Assembly: GCF_016909175.1 (NCBI RefSeq)
Contig: NZ_JAFBFI010000009.1
Location: 1-64,000 of the forward strand
Reading direction: 5' to 3'
Source of the DNA: Peribacillus deserti
Lineage (GTDB): Bacteria > Bacillota > Bacilli > Bacillales > DSM-1321
DNA: 64,000 nt
In this document: one piece after another, positions 28,526 to 40,698 of the stretch
How positions within the stretch are numbered: position 1 is the stretch's first letter
How the letters are laid out: every line of letters begins with the position of its first letter
Program-made: the position numbers and the translations under genes
The notes under the pieces: generated by a model
The model's database searches: none
Told to the model about the DNA's origin: nothing
Seen by the model: the letters and a program-made list of their open reading frames with translations, nothing else

Positions 28526-29464
28526 TTATACCAAAACATTCATTACATTACGTACGGAATCAACGGATTTTTGAAGTGCAGCTTTTTCGTCTTCTGTAAG
28601 CTCCAGCTCAAAAATCTGTTCAATTCCATTAGCCCCAAGGACTGTAGGTACTCCAAGGTAAATACCTTCGAAGCCATACTCCCCCTCAAGGTATGCAATG
28701 CTTGGCAGTACTCTGCGCTGGTCTTTAAGGATTGCTTCAGTCATTTCAACCAGCGATGCTGCTGGTGCATAGTAAGCACTTCCGTTGCCTAAAAGGTTTA
28801 CAATTTCAGCGCCGCCTTTGCGTGTGCGGTCCACGATCGCATCCAGACGATCCTTAGGAATTAACGTTTCTAATGGAATTCCACCAGCATAGGAATAGCG
28901 CACTAGCGGAACCATATCATCACCGTGGCCGCCTAGTACGAATCCAGTGATATCTTTTACAGAAAGATTAAGCTCCTGGGCGATAAAAGTACGGAAGCGT
29001 GCAGTATCCAGAACACCAGATTGGCCGATCACACGGTTTTTAGGGAATCCGGATTCTTTGAATACCGTATAAGTCATAGCGTCTACAGGATTTGTAAGCA
29101 CAATAATCGTGCTCTCAGGAGAATATTTAACAATTTCATGTGTGACAGATTTCATAACCTTTTGGTTAGTCTGAACTAAATCATCACGGCTCATGCCTGG
29201 TTTGCGTGCAATACCAGCAGTAATGATTACGATTTCTGAATCCTTTGTATCCTCATAGCTGGAGGTTCCAGTTACGTTGGCATCAAATCCTTGTACAGGG
29301 CTCGCTTCAAGCATATCAAGAGCTTTACCCTTAGTAGGATTTTCAGCCTGTGGAATATCAACTAAAACCACATCTCCTAATTCTTTTTGTGCAAGCAAAA
29401 ATGCAGTCGTTGCACCAGTAAAGCCTCCGCCAATTACAGAGATCTTTTTGCGTCTTAAAGTCAT
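28526..29464 (-). CDS. mdh: Malate dehydrogenase (LDH-like)
   Basis: It oxidises malate to oxaloacetate with NAD in the TCA cycle. At 312 residues it has the Rossmann motif [11 protein letters not shown] and Asp in VVLVDI for NAD. Substrate-binding Arg lies in [13 protein letters not shown], and catalytic His in [15 protein letters not shown]. The ATG follows GAGGAGG closely. It is the third gene of citZ-icd-mdh. Confidence 0.97.
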   Translation of the reverse strand: MTLRRKKISVIGGGFTGATTAFLLAQKELGDVVLVDIPQAENPTKGKALDMLEASPVQGFDANVTGTSSYEDTKDSEIVIITAGIARKPGMSRDDLVQTNQKVMKSVTHEIVKYSPESTIIVLTNPVDAMTYTVFKESGFPKNRVIGQSGVLDTARFRTFIAQELNLSVKDITGFVLGGHGDDMVPLVRYSYAGGIPLETLIPKDRLDAIVDRTRKGGAEIVNLLGNGSAYYAPAASLVEMTEAILKDQRRVLPSIAYLEGEYGFEGIYLGVPTVLGANGIEQIFELELTEDEKAALQKSVDSVRNVMNVLV

Positions 29465-29496
29465 GTGGTTTCCTCCTCAAATTCATAGGTATACAG

Positions 29497-29523
29497 GATT
29501 GGCAGGCAGAATTCCTGCCTGCC
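29497..29523 (-). other. Inverted repeat between icd and mdh
   Basis: GGCAGGCAG and CTGCCTGCC arms flank GAATTC in the 73-bp gap. No T run follows, so it is more likely an RNA stability or processing hairpin than a terminator. Confidence 0.55.
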
Positions 29524-29537
29524 TCCTGACCGTTTGA

Positions 29538-30809
29538 TTATCCCAGGTTTTTGATTAGTTCGTCAGCGAATTCAGAGCATTTTACTTCTGTTGCCCCATC
29601 CATTAAACGTGCAAAATCATACGTAACAACCTTAGAAGAAATGGTTTTTTCTACTGAGCTGATAATCATTTTAGCCGCTTCAGTCCATCCAAGGTGTTCA
29701 AGCATTAATACACCAGATAAAAGAACGGAAGAGGGATTTACCTTATCCTGGCCAGCATATTTTGGTGCCGTACCATGAGTTGCTTCAAAAATAGCATGTC
29801 CTGATTCGTAGTTGATGTTTGCTCCTGGAGCAATACCAATGCCGCCAACCTGCGCTGCAAGTGCATCGGAAATATAGTCTCCATTTAAGTTCATAGTAGC
29901 TACTACATCAAACTCTTTTGGACGTGTAAGAATCTGCTGTAAGAAGATGTCTGCAATGGAGTCTTTTACAATAATTTTGCCTTCAGCTTCAGCATCAGCC
30001 TGTGCTTTGTTTGCAGCATCTGTTCCTTCAGCATCCTTAATGCGGTCATACTGAGCCCATGTGAAAACTTGATCGCCGAATTCTTTTTCAGCTAAATCAT
30101 AGCCCCAGCTTTTGAAAGCACCTTCAGTAAACTTCATGATATTACCTTTGTGTACAAGAGTCAGAGATTTACGGCCTTCTTTAATTGCATAATTGATCGC
30201 AGCGCGGACTAATCGCTCAGTTCCTTCTTTGGAAACTGGCTTAATGCCAATTCCTGAAGTTTCCGGGAAGCGGATTTTGTTCACGCCCATTTGTTCTTTT
30301 AAGAATTGGATTACCTTTTTAACTTCTTCAGAACCTTCTTGGTATTCGATACCAGCATAGATATCTTCAGTATTTTCACGGAAAATAACCATATCAGTAT
30401 CTTCTGGACGCTTAATTGGTGAAGGAACACCATCGAAATAGCGTACAGGACGAAGGCATGTAAATAGATCCAGTTCCTGGCGAAGCGCAACGTTTAGTGA
30501 ACGGATTCCTCCGCCTACTGGTGTAGTTAGTGGCCCTTTAATTGCGATTATGTATTCGCGGATTACATCAAGAGTTTCAGACGGAAGCCATTCTCCTGTT
30601 TGGTTAAATGCTTTTTCGCCTGCAAGAACTTCTTTCCAAACGATTTGTTTTTCACCATTGTATGCTTTTTCAACAGCAGCTTCTAATACACGGGAAGCAG
30701 CCGCCCAGATATCTGGCCCGATTCCATCACCCTCGATAAAAGGAATGACTGGATTGTTAGGCACATTTAAAGTACCGTTCTCTACAGTGATTTTTTGCCC
30801 TTGAGTCAT
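29538..30809 (-). CDS. icd: Isocitrate dehydrogenase (NADP)
   Basis: This enzyme converts isocitrate to 2-oxoglutarate with NADP. The 423-residue protein has [12 protein letters not shown] near the start. The phosphate/substrate loop [24 protein letters not shown] contains the Ser that is phosphorylated in E. coli, and the NADP-site segment is [11 protein letters not shown]. The ATG at 30809 has GGAGG eight bases upstream. It follows citZ in the operon, with a perfect palindrome in the gap. Confidence 0.97.
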   Translation of the reverse strand: MTQGQKITVENGTLNVPNNPVIPFIEGDGIGPDIWAAASRVLEAAVEKAYNGEKQIVWKEVLAGEKAFNQTGEWLPSETLDVIREYIIAIKGPLTTPVGGGIRSLNVALRQELDLFTCLRPVRYFDGVPSPIKRPEDTDMVIFRENTEDIYAGIEYQEGSEEVKKVIQFLKEQMGVNKIRFPETSGIGIKPVSKEGTERLVRAAINYAIKEGRKSLTLVHKGNIMKFTEGAFKSWGYDLAEKEFGDQVFTWAQYDRIKDAEGTDAANKAQADAEAEGKIIVKDSIADIFLQQILTRPKEFDVVATMNLNGDYISDALAAQVGGIGIAPGANINYESGHAIFEATHGTAPKYAGQDKVNPSSVLLSGVLMLEHLGWTEAAKMIISSVEKTISSKVVTYDFARLMDGATEVKCSEFADELIKNLG

Positions 30810-30835
30810 TATAAATTCCTCCATTTTCAAAGTCG

Positions 30836-30866
30836 AAGGTTAGATGACTACTAGTCATCTAACCTT
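30836..30866 (-). other. Perfect 15-bp palindrome between citZ and icd
   Basis: AAGGTTAGATGACTA (30836-30850) is followed by one C and its exact complement (30852-30866). No T run follows on the minus strand. In RNA it would form a very stable hairpin 5' of the icd ribosome site. Confidence 0.85.
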
Positions 30867-30936
30867 TCATATTCTCTTTCTATTTTTAATTTACTATATA
30901 TTTAAATATATAGAAAACTTTTCGCACTTTACCAGC

Positions 30937-32052
30937 CTATCTTAATTCAATTGGAACATATTTCTGCATATCCGGTCCAGTATATTCAGCACGAGGACGG
31001 ATGAGGCGGTTATTATCATACTGCTCCAGGATATGTGCAAGCCAGCCAGAAGTTCTGCTCACAGCAAAGATTGGCGTAAATAAATCATGGTCAATTCCAA
31101 GGCTGTGGTAAACAGATGCAGAATAGAAATCTACGTTTGGCGGAAGAGGCTTTGAAGTAGTAACCAACTCCTCAATCCTGACAGACATGTCATAGTATTT
31201 AGACTGGCCAGTTAATTTCGTTAATTTTTCTGACATTTCTCTTAAGTGCTTCGCACGCGGATCCCCTTTTCGGTAGACCCTGTGGCCGAAGCCCATAATT
31301 TTTTCCTTATTTTGAAGCTTTTCACTAATATAAGATGTAACATTTTCAACAGAATCAATTTCTGTAAGCATTTTCATAACAGCTTCGTTTGCCCCGCCAT
31401 GAAGAGGTCCTTTTAGAGCACCGATAGCAGCAGTAATACCGGAATAGATGTCTGATAGAGTAGCTACACATACACGTGCAGTAAAGGTAGAAGCATTTAA
31501 TTCATGGTCAGCATGCAGGACAAGCGCTTTGTTAAAGGCTTCAACTTCAATAGAAGATGGTTCCTTCCCGCTGAGCATATATAAGAAATTGGCTGCGAAG
31601 CTTAAATCTGTACGCGGCGCTACAGGTTCAAGACCTTTTCTTACGCGGGAAAACGCTGTCACGATTGAAGGAATTTGAGCCTGGATTCGGATGGCTTTAC
31701 GGTAATTCGCTTCAGGATCCATTACGTCAGCTTCTTCATCATATAGAGCTAGCAATGAAATTGCAGAACGAAGAGCGGCCATCGGGTGGACGTCTTTTAT
31801 AGGATACATTTTGAAATGGTCGAGCACTTCTTTAGGAAGCTCAGCATTTAAAGCCAGCTGCTGAGTTAATTCCTCTAACTCGCTTTGATTTGGAAGGCGG
31901 CGGTGCAAGAGTAAGTATAAAACTTCTTCAAAACTAGCATTTTCCGCTAAATCATCAATATCATACCCAACATATGTCAAAGTATCATCAATGATGGAAC
32001 TAATAGAGGAAGTTGTTGCTACTATTCCTTCAAGACCTTTAGTTGCTGTCAT
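30937..32052 (-). CDS. citZ: Citrate synthase
   Basis: It condenses acetyl-CoA and oxaloacetate. At 371 residues it is the short Gram-positive form, with the signature GFGHRVYRKGDPRAKHL (catalytic His) and PLHGGANEAV. The catalytic Asp lies in NVDFYSASVYHSLG. The GGAGAGG ribosome site is good. It is first gene of citZ-icd-mdh. A cre-like site lies at its transcription start. Confidence 0.97.
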   Translation of the reverse strand: MTATKGLEGIVATTSSISSIIDDTLTYVGYDIDDLAENASFEEVLYLLLHRRLPNQSELEELTQQLALNAELPKEVLDHFKMYPIKDVHPMAALRSAISLLALYDEEADVMDPEANYRKAIRIQAQIPSIVTAFSRVRKGLEPVAPRTDLSFAANFLYMLSGKEPSSIEVEAFNKALVLHADHELNASTFTARVCVATLSDIYSGITAAIGALKGPLHGGANEAVMKMLTEIDSVENVTSYISEKLQNKEKIMGFGHRVYRKGDPRAKHLREMSEKLTKLTGQSKYYDMSVRIEELVTTSKPLPPNVDFYSASVYHSLGIDHDLFTPIFAVSRTSGWLAHILEQYDNNRLIRPRAEYTGPDMQKYVPIELR

Positions 32053-32292
32053 AAAAACCTCTCCTTTTTAGAAAAATTTCCCCAATATATAAAAATATAT
32101 AAAGACTATTTTCGGCAAAATATCTCTCCTATGTACTTTTATGCAATAAGGCTGCAGGCCTGGCACTAAAATTCTCATGACCTAAGGACATAGTAAATAT
32201 TTAATATTTTACCCCTTCAGCATCCTCCCGAAACTCCTGGCTGAGCGCTTGCTCATTTCTCTGCCGAAAGTTCCTATTATATAAAACTATTA

Positions 32293-32306
32293 AGTAGGCG
32301 CTTACA
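32293..32306 (-). promoter_or_regulatory. cre-like CcpA site at the citZ start
   Basis: The minus strand reads TGTAAGCGCCTACT, close to the cre consensus TGWAANCGNTNWCA. It covers about +1 to +14 of the predicted transcript, a position suited to repression. B. subtilis citZ is known to be CcpA-controlled. Confidence 0.65.
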
Positions 32307-32312
32307 TATTTT

Positions 32313-32341
32313 ATTATAAACAATTATCAGATATTTGTGAA
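32313..32341 (-). promoter_or_regulatory. Promoter of citZ-icd-mdh
   Basis: TTCACA (32336-32341) and TATAAT (32313-32318) are separated by 17 bp on the minus strand. The leader to citZ is about 255 bases and contains a GAGCAAGCGCTC palindrome near 32243-32254. The other part of 32342-32440 shows only AT-rich sequence and a weak hairpin after the next gene. Confidence 0.75.
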
Positions 32342-32440
32342 CGAAAACGCCTTAAATAAATAATTAATTATTTTATTAGAATAAAGAAGCAGCTTTAAAA
32401 TTCGCTTTTCCCTTGATTCTTTTCAGAAGGGTGAGCTGCC

Positions 32441-32902
32441 CTATTTGAACAGCTCTATAAACCTCATACATATATAAGCAATCCCTGCACCAATCAATGG
32501 TCCTACTGCCACCCCTTTAAAAAGTGATACTGCTATAATTGTTCCGAATACCAGGGCTGCTGTAAGGTGAGGATCCTCGGCGAGAAGGACCAGCCCGTTT
32601 TTTGCAATGAGTGCTACCGCAATGCCTGATCCTAATGCAATCCAGGCATAAGGGGACTTTAAAGCTTCCCCTAATTCTTTAAATCCAATGGATCCAGTGG
32701 CTACAGGCACCAATACCGCAATGGTTATTACGGTAACTCCCCAATTTATTCCCTTTGCCTGAAGATGCGGGAATATTTTAGCATCTAATCCGGCTGCTTT
32801 TACAAGCAATAAGAAGCCTGCTGAAAATACCAATGAGTAGTTCCTGGCTATTAACCCAATACTCAGAAGCAGAATTAAAAATAAAACCGGACTCCAAAAC
32901 AT
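32441..32902 (-). CDS. ytwI: DUF441 / UPF0756 membrane protein
   Basis: This 153-residue protein has four or five membrane helices and the family segments KGINWGVTVITIAVLVP and LVFGTIIAVSLFKGVAVGPLIGAGIAY. Its function is unknown. Of the two adjacent ATG codons I prefer the second (32902), because GGAGG is six bases away rather than three. It lies between citZ and the divergent ytvI gene, as I recall for B. subtilis ytwI; the gene name is from memory. Confidence 0.8.
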   Translation of the reverse strand: MFWSPVLFLILLLSIGLIARNYSLVFSAGFLLLVKAAGLDAKIFPHLQAKGINWGVTVITIAVLVPVATGSIGFKELGEALKSPYAWIALGSGIAVALIAKNGLVLLAEDPHLTAALVFGTIIAVSLFKGVAVGPLIGAGIAYICMRFIELFK

Positions 32903-33111
32903 CATACTCCTCCTTTCATAAACATTTTCATAATATAATTTTTACCGGTAGAGTCTGCAACTCATCCTATATTTATACATTTTAGCTATTAATGGAAAAC
33001 TATTAGCTTTGAACCCTTTCTTTTTTAAACATCCGCAGATAAAATAAAATTAACAGAAACACAATATGATTAAATAGAACAACCCGCTCGCCTGCGGAAG
33101 GAGGAATGTCT

Positions 33112-34233
33112 TTGAACCCTGCATATATCTATAGATTTGTTCGTTTTTGCATCACAGCAGCAGCTGTTATAGCTGTAATTATGGCAATGCTTTATCTGTG
33201 GAAATATACATATCCTTTCATCATCGCTTTTTTCGTTGCCTTTTTAATCAATCCGCTTGTTAACATTTTTCAGCAAAAAGGTAAGATGCCCAGAGGGTTA
33301 TCCGTCCTGCTCGCCTTGCTGGCCATTATCAGCTTGCTTGCTGGGATGATTACTTTATTAATTACCGAAATAGTTTCAGGAGCCAATTATCTGGCAGAAG
33401 TTGTACCTCAGCACATAGAAACTCTTATCGACTACATAGAATCGCTTATTGCTACAGTAATACTGCCTCAATACAATAAATTCACTGCTTACTTTAACAG
33501 CCTTGATTCAGGGCAGCAGGACACCGTAATGAATAATATCCAAATTGCAGGCAAAAAGATAGCTACCTCTGCCGGAGATTTTATTCAGGGGTTTTTCCAA
33601 AACATCCCAGCTATCTTAGGCTGGTTTCCAAATGCAGCGACAGTTCTTGTCTTTTCCCTTCTGGCTACCTTTTTTATCAGTAAAGACTGGTACAAATTAT
33701 CTCAGTTAGGAAACAGGGTTTTGCCTGCAAAAGTGAGAATCAGCAGCAGAAGAGTATTTCTCGATTTGAAAAAAGCCTTATTTGGTTTTATCAAAGCGCA
33801 GTTCACCCTGATTTCCATTACTACTGTTATTGTATTAATCGGGCTGCTTGTTTTACGCGTTGATTACGCCATCACAATTGCTCTGGTCTGCGGAATTGTT
33901 GATATACTCCCATACCTTGGAACGGGAGCCGTGTTTGTTCCCTGGATTCTTTTTGAAGCTATTTCAGGCGATGCGGGCCAGGCCCTTGGACTCGGGATTC
34001 TTTATCTGGTGGTTCTCGTCCAGCGGCAAGTTATGGAGCCTAAAGTACTTTCTTCAAGTATCGGACTTGATCCGCTCGCAACACTTATTGCCCTATTTAT
34101 TGGATTTAAAACAATTGGCTTCCTTGGTTTAATTGTCGGACCGGTTATTTTAGTCGTTCTTTCTACACTCCACAGGGCAAACGTATTTCAAGACCTATGG
34201 GCATTTATAAAAGGCGACGAGCCATCTGTTTAA
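33112..34233 (+). CDS. ytvI: AI-2E family transporter-like sporulation membrane protein YtvI
   Basis: This 373-residue protein has about eight membrane segments in the AI-2E (PerM) family pattern, with the central soluble part around 100-150 and the motif FVPWILFEAISGDAGQALGLG. YtvI is known as a sporulation integral membrane protein. I chose TTG at 33112, with GGAGG seven bases upstream. The ATG at 33106 sits directly on the ribosome site. It ends in a shared hairpin with fxsA. What it transports is not known. Confidence 0.85.
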   Translation: MNPAYIYRFVRFCITAAAVIAVIMAMLYLWKYTYPFIIAFFVAFLINPLVNIFQQKGKMPRGLSVLLALLAIISLLAGMITLLITEIVSGANYLAEVVPQHIETLIDYIESLIATVILPQYNKFTAYFNSLDSGQQDTVMNNIQIAGKKIATSAGDFIQGFFQNIPAILGWFPNAATVLVFSLLATFFISKDWYKLSQLGNRVLPAKVRISSRRVFLDLKKALFGFIKAQFTLISITTVIVLIGLLVLRVDYAITIALVCGIVDILPYLGTGAVFVPWILFEAISGDAGQALGLGILYLVVLVQRQVMEPKVLSSSIGLDPLATLIALFIGFKTIGFLGLIVGPVILVVLSTLHRANVFQDLWAFIKGDEPSV

Positions 34234-34240
34234 GGACCAT

Positions 34241-34275
34241 AAAAAAAGAACCTTGGCTGTAAAAGCCAAGGTTCT
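34241..34275 (-). terminator. Terminator between fxsA and ytvI
   Basis: AGAACCTTGGCT (34248-34259) pairs with AGCCAAGGTTCT (34264-34275). The T run is on the minus strand, so it best serves fxsA. The plus strand lacks Ts. Confidence 0.85.
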
Positions 34276-34276
34276 G

Positions 34277-34663
34277 TCAGCGTATAATATTAATTCTTCC
34301 TTTATTTATAGAATTGCGCAGATATTTTTTGATCAAAGGCTTAATTAAGGATCTTAGCGGCGGCAGAAGCAGAAATAATCCTAAAAAATCGGTAATAAAA
34401 CCAGGTGACACAAGCAGACAGCCGCCAATCAGGATGCATGCTCCGTCAATGATTGATTCACCCGGAATTTTTCCATAGCTCAAATCCTGCTGTACTTTTC
34501 TAATCGTTTCCAGCCCCTGTTTTTTAGCAAGATATGATCCGGCAATCCCAGTCAATATGATAAACAGAATAGTCGGGAACACCCCAGCTGTTTTACTAGC
34601 CAGCAAAAAAGCGCCTATTTCCAATGCGGGTACAACAATAAAAATAGCCAAAAGAATTTTCAT
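34277..34663 (-). CDS. fxsA: FxsA family membrane protein
   Basis: This 128-residue membrane protein starts MKILLAIFIVVPALEIGAFL and has GGCLLVSPGFITDFLGLFLLLPPLR, the FxsA signature. In E. coli FxsA overproduction relieves F-plasmid exclusion of phage T7; its normal role is unclear. It lies downstream of pyk after a strong hairpin. Confidence 0.9.
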   Translation of the reverse strand: MKILLAIFIVVPALEIGAFLLASKTAGVFPTILFIILTGIAGSYLAKKQGLETIRKVQQDLSYGKIPGESIIDGACILIGGCLLVSPGFITDFLGLFLLLPPLRSLIKPLIKKYLRNSINKGRINIIR

Positions 34664-34751
34664 CTAAAATCCCCCTGTTAAAAAAGGCTTCATTTATACA
34701 ATTGTAACATGTACAGCTTATATACATAATTAAATATAGAAATATAAGAAT

Positions 34752-34793
34752 AGGGTGACAGGCAAAGCTTTAAGTTTCTTTGCCTGTCACCCT
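34752..34793 (-). terminator. Terminator after pyk
   Basis: A perfect 16-bp stem, AGGGTGACAGGCAAAG (34752-34767) with CTTTGCCTGTCACCCT (34778-34793). The minus-strand tail is U-rich but interrupted. Confidence 0.8.
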
Positions 34794-34808
34794 TTTTAAA
34801 CGAGAAGA

Positions 34809-36569
34809 TTAAAGTACTTTTGTATGTCCTTCGTAGATCGTTCCGCGGCGGGCATCTACAGTTACACTCTGGCCATCTTTTAAGATAGATGTAGCCTGTT
34901 CAGCTCCAACGATAACTGGAATGCCCAGGTTTACTCCTACAACCGCTGCGTGGCTTGTTAAGCCTCCCTCTTCAGTAATTAGGGCAGCACATCTTTCAAT
35001 TGCAGGCATCATATCCCGATCAGATCCATAGGTCACTAGTATACAGCCATCAGTCACTTTGCTGTTCGCTTCTTCAGCGTTTCTTGCTATTACTACCTTA
35101 CCCTTAGCAGATTTTCTTCCAATCCCTTGAGCTTTAATCGTTGCATCGCCCAATACATGAATTTTCATTAAGTTAGTGGTTCCTGTTTCCCCAACCGGTA
35201 CACCAGCTGTGATGACTACAAGATCTCCATGGCTTACAATTCCAGATTCAATGCTTTTTTCGATAGAGATATCAAGCATTTCATCAGTAGAAGCAGCTGC
35301 CTGCCCAATTTGAGGATAGACGCCCCATACAAGAGCCAGCCTTCTGGATACTTTATCGCTGGAAGTCACTGCAATGATTGGTGCCTTAGGACGGTACTTA
35401 GAGATCATTCGCGCTGTATGACCGCTTTCAGTTGGAGTGATAATGGCTCCAGCTTCTAAGTTTAATGCAGTATATGCTGTCGACTGACCAATCGCATCCG
35501 TTACATTATTCTCATTGTCTTTGCTTCGTGCAGCAACAATTTCTTTATAGTTTAAAGCCGTTTCTGTATGGGAAGCAATATTATGCATCGTTTCTACAGC
35601 TTCAACAGGATAAGAACCGGCAGCAGTTTCGCCTGAAAGCATGATCGCATCGGTGCCGTCAAAGATGGCATTTGCAACATCGCTCGCTTCAGCACGAGTC
35701 GGGCGCGGGTTTCTTTGCATAGAATCCAGCATTTGTGTTGCAGTGATAACTGGTTTGCCTGATATATTACATTTTCGGATTAATTCTTTTTGAACAAGAG
35801 GAACCTCTTCTGCCGGAATTTCAACCCCTAAGTCTCCACGGGCAACCATCAGACCATCTGAAACTTCTAAGATCTCATCGATATTTTCCACGCCTTCATG
35901 GTTTTCAATCTTTGGTATGATCTGAATGTGTGAAGCATTATGCTGTTCTAATAGTTCACGAATTTCAAGTACATCTGAAGCACGTCTTACAAAAGAAGCG
36001 GCAATGAAGTCGACACCCTGCTCTATTCCAAAGATAATATCCTGTTTATCCTTTTCAGTGATTCCTGGCAGTTTAACAGAAACTCCTGGGACGTTTACAC
36101 CTTTTTTATTTTTCAGAACACCGCTGTTTAAGACTTTTGTCTGGATTATTCCTTCTTGCTTTCTAACATCTATGACTTCTAAACCGATAAGACCATCATC
36201 TAGAAGGATTTTAGAGCCTGCACGAACATCATCCATTAATCCTTCATATGTTATAGAGAATCTCTCAGCTGTGCCCGTCACTTCTGTCATAGAAATTTCA
36301 GCAGTTTCACCTGATTTGAGCTCAATAGCGCCATTCTCCATATTATGAGTTCTGATCTCAGGCCCCTTCGTATCTAATAAGATAGCCAGCTGCTTCCCAG
36401 TAGTCTCAGACACCTGACGGATTGTTTTAATTCTTCCGCCATGTTCTTCGAAGTCTCCATGAGAAAAATTCAGTCTGCAAACATTCATGCCGGCTTCTGC
36501 CAGAGCAGTTAACTTTTCTACACTTTCACTAGCCGGTCCTATCGTACATACGATTTTAGTTTTACGCAT
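34809..36569 (-). CDS. pyk: Pyruvate kinase with C-terminal PEP-utiliser domain
   Basis: It converts PEP and ADP to pyruvate and ATP. The 586-residue protein starts [16 protein letters not shown]. It has KGPEIRTH and the catalytic-loop [10 protein letters not shown], followed by an extra C-terminal domain with [17 protein letters not shown], the PEP-utiliser His segment typical of Bacillus pyruvate kinases. The ATG at 36569 follows GGGAGG. It is co-transcribed with pfkA. Confidence 0.96.
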   Translation of the reverse strand: MRKTKIVCTIGPASESVEKLTALAEAGMNVCRLNFSHGDFEEHGGRIKTIRQVSETTGKQLAILLDTKGPEIRTHNMENGAIELKSGETAEISMTEVTGTAERFSITYEGLMDDVRAGSKILLDDGLIGLEVIDVRKQEGIIQTKVLNSGVLKNKKGVNVPGVSVKLPGITEKDKQDIIFGIEQGVDFIAASFVRRASDVLEIRELLEQHNASHIQIIPKIENHEGVENIDEILEVSDGLMVARGDLGVEIPAEEVPLVQKELIRKCNISGKPVITATQMLDSMQRNPRPTRAEASDVANAIFDGTDAIMLSGETAAGSYPVEAVETMHNIASHTETALNYKEIVAARSKDNENNVTDAIGQSTAYTALNLEAGAIITPTESGHTARMISKYRPKAPIIAVTSSDKVSRRLALVWGVYPQIGQAAASTDEMLDISIEKSIESGIVSHGDLVVITAGVPVGETGTTNLMKIHVLGDATIKAQGIGRKSAKGKVVIARNAEEANSKVTDGCILVTYGSDRDMMPAIERCAALITEEGGLTSHAAVVGVNLGIPVIVGAEQATSILKDGQSVTVDARRGTIYEGHTKVL

Positions 36570-36614
36570 GTTTCTTTTTACCTCCCAATAATAATTGCTC
36601 ATAATTTCTATACC

Positions 36615-38066
<1,452 letters not shown>

Positions 38067-39044
38067 TTATTTTACCCCTGTATAATTCTGCGAAAACGAA
38101 TATTCACCGATTCTTTTGAATTTTTGATATCGATGCTCAACCAATTCATCCTTCTGAAGGTTCTGCAGCCCCCTAAGCGCTTTTAGAAGAGCTGCTTCAA
38201 TAAGCCCTGCCTGTTCGAGAATATCTTTATGGGCTCCACCAGTTACTTCTGGGATTATTTCATCTATTATACCCAGCTCTTTCAAATCAGGTGCCGTAAT
38301 TTTCATAGTTTCTGCAGCTCTCTTTGCTAATGAAGCGTCCTTCCAAAGCAAAGCAGCTGCACCTTCAGGAGATATAACAGAGTATGTGGAATTTTCGAGC
38401 ATGAGAATGCGGTCACCGACTCCAAGTGCCAGTGCTCCCCCACTTCCTCCTTCTCCAATGACGATACATACAATCGGAACCTTGAGTCCGCTCATTTCAT
38501 AGATATTTCGGGCAATTGCTTCGCTTTGTCCGCGTTCTTCTGCTGCTTTACCGGGATAAGCGCCTTTCGTATCTATAAAACATACAATAGGACGGTTAAA
38601 CTTCTCAGCCTGCTTCATAAGCCTAAGAGCCTTTCGGTTCCCTTCAGGATGGGGCATCCCGAAGTTACGTTTAATGTTTTCCTTTGTATCCTTGCCTCTC
38701 TGATGGCCTACAATAGTAACAGGAATTCCCTGGAACTTACCAATTCCCCCGACGATGGCTGCATCATCACCAAAGTATCTGTCTCCGTGGCATTCAAAGA
38801 AATCTGTAAAGATGTGTGATACATAATCAAGAGTAGTAGGCCTGCCAGGGTGCCTCGCTACCTGAACCCTGTCCCAAGGCTTCATATTGTTATAGACCTC
38901 GGATTGCAGGTTAGAAAGCCTTTTTTCAAGTTTCTCGATTTCTGAGGACAGGTCGACATCCGCCTCTTTTGTTATTTTTCTCAGCTCATCAATTTTCCTT
39001 TTAAGTTCTACTATTGGCTTTTCGAACTCCAATTCTCCTACCAA
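38067..39044 (-). CDS. accA: Acetyl-CoA carboxylase carboxyltransferase subunit alpha
   Basis: With AccD it transfers carboxyl from biotin to acetyl-CoA, making malonyl-CoA. The 325-residue protein has [32 protein letters not shown] and [15 protein letters not shown]. It starts with TTG inside the last codons of accD (seven-base overlap), so the two subunits are translationally coupled. Confidence 0.95.
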   Translation of the reverse strand: MVGELEFEKPIVELKRKIDELRKITKEADVDLSSEIEKLEKRLSNLQSEVYNNMKPWDRVQVARHPGRPTTLDYVSHIFTDFFECHGDRYFGDDAAIVGGIGKFQGIPVTIVGHQRGKDTKENIKRNFGMPHPEGNRKALRLMKQAEKFNRPIVCFIDTKGAYPGKAAEERGQSEAIARNIYEMSGLKVPIVCIVIGEGGSGGALALGVGDRILMLENSTYSVISPEGAAALLWKDASLAKRAAETMKITAPDLKELGIIDEIIPEVTGGAHKDILEQAGLIEAALLKALRGLQNLQKDELVEHRYQKFKRIGEYSFSQNYTGVK

Positions 39045-39907
39045 TTCAGCTCACCACCCGGCGAATGTATGTCTAAAATATTTGCAAGCGTTTCTTTCAG
39101 CTCCTGCCTATGGATCACTCCATCCAGCTGGCCATGCTTTAATAGGAATTCGCTGGTTTGAAAATCTTCCGGAAGCTCCTCCCGGATTGTCTGTTCAATA
39201 ATACGCCTGCCTGCAAAGCCAATTAAAGCTCCCGGCTCCGCCAGATTATAATCACCCATAGAGGCGAAGCTTGCCGAAACTCCTCCCGTTGTAGGGTGAG
39301 TCATAATGACAATATAAAGGCCGCCATTCTCACTAAATCTCTTAAGCGCTACGCTCGTTTTGGCCATCTGCATAAGGCTTAACACACCTTCCTGCATACG
39401 GGCGCCCCCTGAAGCAGTAAAAATAACAAAAGGAACACCAAGTTCATCAGCCTTTTCCACTGCTCTAGTAATTTTTTCGCCGACTACAGAGCCCATACTC
39501 CCCATACGGAAGCTTGCATCCATAATAGCTGCTGAAACAGAATGGCCGTTAATTTTCCCGGTTCCTGTTACAACCGCCTCGTTTAAGCCGGATTTTTCCA
39601 TGTCTGATTTAATTTTTTCTTCATATCCCGGAAAATCAAGGGGATTGATTGTAACGATATCTTGATCAAGCTCTGTAAAACTTTTCTCATCAAAAAGGCT
39701 TTTAATTCTTTCTGATGATTTCATTGGATGGTGGAATCCGCAATGCATGCAAACCTTAAGATTTTTAAGCAGCTCCTTCGTGTACATGATTTTTTTACAC
39801 TTAGGACACTTTGTCATAATCCCTTCTGGTACATCTTGTCTTCCTCGCTCTGAAGGGATGGTAGCATACTTTTTCTTTTTAGATTTTGAAAATAAATCCT
39901 TTATCAA
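39038..39907 (-). CDS. accD: Acetyl-CoA carboxylase carboxyltransferase subunit beta
   Basis: This 289-residue subunit has the N-terminal zinc ribbon [23 protein letters not shown] at about residues 34-56 and the crotonase-like core with [22 protein letters not shown] and [16 protein letters not shown]. It begins with TTG, eight bases after GGGGAGG. It follows the GntR regulator gene. Confidence 0.96.
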   Translation of the reverse strand: MIKDLFSKSKKKKYATIPSERGRQDVPEGIMTKCPKCKKIMYTKELLKNLKVCMHCGFHHPMKSSERIKSLFDEKSFTELDQDIVTINPLDFPGYEEKIKSDMEKSGLNEAVVTGTGKINGHSVSAAIMDASFRMGSMGSVVGEKITRAVEKADELGVPFVIFTASGGARMQEGVLSLMQMAKTSVALKRFSENGGLYIVIMTHPTTGGVSASFASMGDYNLAEPGALIGFAGRRIIEQTIREELPEDFQTSEFLLKHGQLDGVIHRQELKETLANILDIHSPGGELNW

Positions 39908-40056
39908 TGATGAAACCTCCCCTAAACTTCCAGCCGCATTTCTAAAAGCATCAGCGAATATTTTGCCTGAAGCTCATGTTTATGGCAATGCTCGTCCGTG
40001 GATGATCTTGACGAAGATATTTAAAAACAGCCATCACTTGGTAATTTATATTCTCC

Positions 40057-40698
40057 TTACTTTCTTAACCCACTTAAATAAATGCTGTTGACATCCTGCC
40101 CTTGCTTGTTTTTAAGAGCATGAAGCAAATCCACATAAAGCTTTTTTTGCGCCATCCGGCTTGTTTTGCCTGATGATTTTTCATAGCTGTTAACAACAAT
40201 CCAGATACGCTCTAATAAATGATTCGGGTTTAATTGAAAGATTTTTTTAAAGAATATTTCATCATCCCAATCATGGCTTTCCGCCCATTGAATCATTTCC
40301 TCCATTTTTTCAGGCGGCGTTTTCTGCATCAACCCTTGGAGACATGCCTGTTCTAATAATATTTTAGTTTCTCGCAAATTGTTCCTGGTCTTTTCATCGA
40401 GTAGAAAAAAAGCTCCAAGCAATTCAACCAATCGATGTTCTTGAAAGACTTTAATAAATGTTCCTTCACCGCGCCTGGTTTCAATCAGGCCGAGCAGTTC
40501 TAGTGACCTTAAAGCTTCTCTTACGGAAGAGCGCCCTACTTGTAGGCGCTCAGAAAGTTCCCTTTCAGAAGGTATCTTATCTCCCGGCAGCAAGCCATCG
40601 TCCTGGATCATGAGCCTCAGCTTTTCGACAATATCCAAATAAATCTTTGGTTGTGTACTTTTAGCAGAAGCCGCCCGGTTATCATTCATCTTTGCCAA
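40057..40698 (-). CDS. FadR-type GntR family transcriptional regulator
   Basis: The N-terminal winged helix (residues about 18-84) has IPSERELSERLQVGRSSVREALRSLELLGLIETRRGEGTFI, a clear GntR DNA-binding domain. The C-terminal part is shorter than a usual FCD domain. It has EIFFKKIFQLNPNHLLERI where FCD proteins have an FH pair, and lacks the C-terminal metal-binding His, so its ligand may differ. It overlaps the end of the malic enzyme gene by 17 bases. The TTG at 40698 is used here, and ATG at 40689 is possible. A palindrome at 41974-41986 at the malic enzyme promoter fits GntR binding, suggesting self-control of the malic enzyme-accDA cluster. Confidence 0.85.
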   Translation of the reverse strand: MAKMNDNRAASAKSTQPKIYLDIVEKLRLMIQDDGLLPGDKIPSERELSERLQVGRSSVREALRSLELLGLIETRRGEGTFIKVFQEHRLVELLGAFFLLDEKTRNNLRETKILLEQACLQGLMQKTPPEKMEEMIQWAESHDWDDEIFFKKIFQLNPNHLLERIWIVVNSYEKSSGKTSRMAQKKLYVDLLHALKNKQGQDVNSIYLSGLRK

